Below, one piece after another: positions 60,399 through 64,000 of a DNA stretch of 64,000 nt. Each line of letters opens with the position of its first letter. Within the stretch, counting starts at the first letter, position 1. A model generated the notes under the pieces. It saw nothing but the letters and a program-made list of their open reading frames with translations, was not told where the DNA came from and did not search any database. A program made the translations under genes and the position numbers. The stretch is from Trichoplusia ni (Eukaryota > Arthropoda > Insecta > Lepidoptera > Noctuidae), in contig NC_039497.1 in the NCBI RefSeq assembly GCF_003590095.1, positions 6,506,691 to 6,570,690 on the forward strand. Direction: 5' to 3'.

Positions 60399-60970
60399 GT
60401 TGATTTTAGATCAGGAATGTTGCTACATCGCTGTGCTAAAGCAATTTGCTCTGATTTTTGATAACGGAGTGTTTTTTGTGTGATTAATAAAATAATATTA
60501 TTGTGTTTAATAATATTTACAATTGAAACTTACACTTAAACACAAATTTAAACATCTTGATAAATGTAATGACATCTCGGCATGAATGTTGATAATTTTT
60601 TACATATCTCTCATGTACCTATAGACAAATTGGACACAGGTTCCTTTCTGTGTCAATATTATGGGAATTGACGTAAACACGATAATATATACTGTTACTA
60701 AAGTTTACTAGGTGTAGGAATTGATACATACTTACCTAAAGTTAAAACATTTTGGAATTTTGTATCAAGTAAAGCGTGGTAGAAAATTTTTGATAAATTT
60801 TACATTTTATATATTATTATTATTATTGTCGCCCATCTTATTTATTTATTCAATACAGAAATGAGAATTCTAATTTTATTTCATTGTAAATATAATTTTT
60901 ATTTTTATTGCCAAAATTTGTTACCGTCTTGTAAAACGGACTAATTTATTAAAAATTTTCTTAATGTATG

Positions 60971-60976
60971 AATAAA
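60971..60976 (+). terminator. DAAM: Poly(A) signal AATAAA (distal, preferred)
   Basis: Canonical hexamer followed within 35 bases by a GT/T-rich element, after 1.47 kb of 3' UTR. Confidence 0.6.
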
Positions 60977-61169
60977 GTTTGTCACTTGTAAATTTTATTG
61001 TTTTGTTCAGTATTGCTTAAGCTCATAGTATAATAATATAATGATTATATATTAGACACTATTTAAATTAAACCCTTAAACAATATTAATTGTTTTTATT
61101 CTTAGTAACTCTTACCTATTGTTATATTATAATCCTTATGATATCCCTTTATCACATCCTTTTTACGGT

Positions 61170-61255
61170 TTCGTACCAAACGCAACTATGGGTGCTATTA
61201 AGGCTCTTATGGGTGTCCGGCTGTCCGTTCGTCTGTAAACAGGCTGTATACTTTT
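61170..61255 (+). repeat. Degenerate interspersed repeat (TTTCGTACC...GTCCGTTCGTCTGT)
   Basis: GGTTTCGTACC, GTGTCCGGCTGTCCG and TTCGTCTGT recall a dispersed moth repeat with GTCTGTCTGTCC words. Decayed. Confidence 0.35.
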
Positions 61256-61639
61256 TAGATTAAATTTTAATATATGATGTACGCAACAAATATAAAAATC
61301 GAGACTAAGCACTCGTTGGTACGGCTAGAAATGTGATAAGTGACAATTTGCTAAAGCCTATTTCTACATAGGCTTAGGCTAAACTTCTACAATTCTTGAC
61401 CGGTAAGCAAGGATTGACAGTGATTCCACTGCACCCCACTTGCAATTCCACTCCATGCCACAGTATAGACATTTACAAAAACAGGCATCGATAAATAAAT
61501 AAAAACCAAACTACAAAACACGCTACGATACATTTAAAGTAAAGCATGTCTACTTGAGTAATCACAAGCTCTCATAGACGCAAACTAAAGCTAAGTTTAT
61601 AGCCTGGATTAATACAACAATTTTTATCCCGATTTTATG

Positions 61640-61696
61640 CATTCTTCGGATCAATTTCGATTTGTACCGTTCAGAGCAGCTTGCAACAGCTAGTAT
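61640..61696 (+). mobile_element. Helitron-like 3' end fragment
   Basis: Short stretch ending CTTGCAACAGCTAG, the terminal word shared with the other elements here. The upstream body is not recognisable. Confidence 0.3.
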
Positions 61697-62180
61697 AAAA
61701 TATCTTTACGATATATACGGTCATGCTTGTAATAAATGGAACAAACTCTCTTATGTGAGTCATATTATTATTGACTGTAGAAGTCAGCACATTTGTGCGG
61801 TAACTGTTACAGTTCATCCATCGGATATTGCTTCTCGTGGTTTTACAATAAAATGTTCAGTCGATATTGAGTCTTTGGTCTTAACAGCAAATACTACAGG
61901 ATTGTGTTGGCTGCATAAGGAGAACTATATCATGCTGTCGATATTGTTATTTCTATAGTAACTGTAAGCTACCTCATTTACTGTTTTAAGCTTAGATATT
62001 TATAACTAAAAAAAATAAGATATTCTAAATAAAATCTACGTAGTTCTAAAGTACTGAGATTGAATCCAAACCTCGTCTTTACAAATGTATGCATAAAATA
62101 GCAAGGCCACCACATTTACTGCAATATGAACTTTACCCCCAAAGCAACAAAATAACAGTCACAAGGAGCCTACCAATTTA

Positions 62181-62322
62181 ATCTGCGCGCGTCCTGTCGC
62201 GGATTCGATCCCCGCGTAGGACAAGCATTTGTGCGATCCAGGAATGCTTATTCTGAGTCTAGAGTGTCTTTGTGCACGTGATGTTGTGAAACCCCCCGCC
62301 ACACAAAGATTAAATTCCTTAC
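62181..62322 (+). mobile_element. tRNA-derived SINE (second family), 5'-truncated
   Basis: Retains the B box (GATTCGATCCCC, 62202-62213), GCGTAGGACAAGCATTTGTG, TTCTGAGTCTAGAGTGTC and the end GTGAAACCCCCCGCCACAC. The A-box half is missing or replaced. Lies 1.3 kb downstream of the DAAM poly(A) site. Confidence 0.65.
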
Positions 62323-62859
62323 CGCGGGAGTCGTATAAAAAAAGAACTGCAAGGACAAACAGAAAGTGAAATTATTAAGATAATAGATCAGCAGGAGCAG
62401 TAAATATAAAGTTTGGATAGGTGATATAAATCGAGAGCGAATGTCTTCCGGTGTGTCAGCGATGGTCGCCACTGATATCCTGTTTGTGAACAAACCTGCC
62501 TGCAAGGCGGTTTTTTAACGGTAAGGTGAGATAAGTATCTTGAGTATCTAATCTTGTCAAATGTGTAGAGGATTTTTGACAGGATAAAATATTTTTATGC
62601 AGTTACAGTTTTGTCATTTGGTCAAAGCAAATGTTTTCAAAGCGATTTTGATCTTACTTTTATTTTATTCTTTATTTCTATTTGAAACTAAGTAGTACAC
62701 ATTCCATGTATACATTGACTGTGTTTCCTTCTTTCTGATATTAGGTTTCGGACATTAGGTCAATATTTTTATTATTAAGAATGGTATGTTACCGTAATTA
62801 CTAAGTTGTTTCATAACTATGCAACGATGGTATGAATCCTTATAAAAAAGAGTGTTAAA

Positions 62860-62918
62860 GAAATTCTGTAGCGTATATTAGCGCATAGCTTCCGTGCGAG
62901 GCCGGGGCGGGTCGCTAG
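62860..62918 (+). mobile_element. Helitron-like 3' end fragment (GGGTCGCTAG type)
   Basis: Ends TGCGAGGCCGGGGCGGGTCG then CTAG followed by TT, a common terminal motif of moth Helitron-like repeats. 5'-truncated. Confidence 0.45.
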
Positions 62919-63374
62919 TTTATAATATAAATGTAGTGGATCTAGTAAAAAGAAAACTCTACTTTCACGTATTTGCATTTACAAAGCAATGAAAACCTAT
63001 TCAAAAGCATGATCGAATCAAATAACAATATTATCCACCGAACGCACTTTACAAAACAAAACACAGTGCAAATAGAAGCATTCGCTTACAGAGGCGAGTC
63101 CTAATAGGTCGCCTATTTGCACCCACTCAGCCCGACTTATGCAAACAGTGTCCCAAATACAATGTGTTCAAATACCCATTTGTATGTGCTAATGCGAGGA
63201 AAAGCCCAGCTGCGCGCATTTTTGATTCGAGTTACGAATTGAGACAAAATTGAATTAACATAATTTATTAATTAATATAAAGAGTTGTTTGAGTATCAGT
63301 ATTCAAGTAGTTCCTATTAGAGTACAGTTTTTTGATAGTCCGACGAAGTATTAAAAGCATAACCATTGCAGACA

Positions 63375-63525
63375 AAAATAATGACTCGCGATCCCGCCGC
63401 GTCTGCTCATGATTAAGGACTCCGGTTGGGTCCGAAACTAGTCGGGCTACCCCGATAAATACGCGTGAGTAAACCGTTACATCATTTAATAATGAATCAG
63501 TCTCACGATAGTTATTATAAAAAAA
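63375..63525 (+). repeat. Lepidopteran interspersed repeat (GGACTCCGGTTGGGTCCG type)
   Basis: GGACTCCGGTTGGGTCCGA, then AACTAGTCGGGCTA, CCCCGATAAATACGCG, TGAGTAAACCGTTAC and AGTCTCACGATAGTT, in the order seen in many moth genomes. Right end fades into A-rich DNA. Confidence 0.55.
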
Positions 63526-64000
63526 ATGTATACAAAATCAGCTTTTTTGTTGTGGACCGGCTTCAATACGTCTATATGCTTTGTTCTTATAAGTCTGTTC
63601 TATAAGTAGGTATGCTGTGAAATGGTTATTTTGCGTATGAAATAATTACAACTTAAGGATTTTTTTACAAATTATCAAGCCTTTCTCTTCCTAAAATATC
63701 GTATTAAGAAATGTTATTAGCATACAGACAAAGAACCAATAAAGACAATTTTTTAGCCTTTTTAGAGCAGGTATTAAAATGTAGTATGCTTTTAACTTAA
63801 AAGTAAGTACAACGTTTCCTGTCACAACTAAAGTAATACTAATCTGTGTCATGTGAACTACGCACAAACAATCTTGATTTCCATCAAAAATCAGACATCC
63901 AAACATGTCTTAGGTTACCTACATATAAAAGAGTTGCGCAATATCCGACATATATTATAGTCTAATATATTTTATACATGTACCCGACGGTGTATATTCA

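Larger units (their letters stand above)
59505..60995 (+). other. DAAM: DAAM 3' UTR
   Basis: AT-rich sequence after the TGA with no further coding signal. A good poly(A) signal AATAAA lies at 60971-60976, followed by a T/G-rich downstream element (TATTGTTTTGTTC, about 60997-61009), so cleavage is probably near 60990. An earlier AATAAA at 60393-60398 could give a shorter UTR. A Pumilio-type element TGTAAATA lies at 60885-60892 in the long form only. Confidence 0.65.
61010..64000. other. Intergenic DNA downstream of DAAM
   Basis: AT-rich with several repeat fragments (61.17, 61.64, 62.18, 62.86 and 63.38 kb). The 98-codon frame at 61662-61958 has no coding character and starts in a transposon end. 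No second gene is visible before the window ends. Confidence 0.6.

Noticed and set aside
61662..61958. 98-codon frame downstream of DAAM
   Set aside because: It starts in a transposon end word (CAACAGCTAG), has no splice or promoter context and no coding-like pattern.

Overview
The window is eukaryotic, AT-rich, intron-rich DNA from an insect, almost certainly a moth or butterfly (Lepidoptera). Two things point there. The one well-supported gene encodes an insect-type DAAM formin. The introns and flanks also carry repeats typical of lepidopteran genomes: tRNA-derived SINEs with A and B boxes, short Helitron-like elements ending in CAACAGCTAG or a similar CTAG end, and several mosaic interspersed repeats. 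I cannot name the species.

Layout. Positions 1-14.6 kb are non-coding, with scattered repeats and a set of palindromes near 6.7-7.0 kb. A CpG-rich patch at 14.6-14.75 kb looks like a promoter and first exon. The DAAM gene then runs on the + strand from about 15.0 kb to its stop at 59,504, with a 3' UTR of about 1.5 kb. I resolved 19 coding exons by splice sites and phase. Their joined length from the ATG at 15,135 is 3,357 nt, an uninterrupted frame of 1,118 codons plus stop. Intron 1 (12.4 kb) and intron 2 (18.8 kb) are large and full of repeats. Everything from 46.5 kb on is compact. Encoded domains in order: GBD/FH3 regulatory region, coiled coil, short proline-rich FH1, actin-nucleating FH2, and a C-terminal DAD autoinhibitory motif with basic tail. 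Positions 61-64 kb are intergenic repeats.

Most striking observations. (1) Two exons of the gene, one encoding the end of the FH3/dimerisation region and one in FH2, have had their 3' end, 5' splice site and first intron bases amplified in tandem. One array has about 4.3 units of 160 bp; the other has exactly 13 units of 133 bp. The result is four and thirteen identical consecutive splice donors, of which only the first in each array keeps the reading frame. (2) Candidate alternative first coding exons, at 14,600-14,722 and 22,094-22,150, both splice in phase 0 into the gene and would give different DAAM N-termini. (3) A minus-strand cluster of long open segments with splice-like edges lies inside intron 1 (16.2-19.1 kb). 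I do not recognise it; it could be a nested gene or a decayed one. Either array could be an assembly artefact and needs read-level confirmation.
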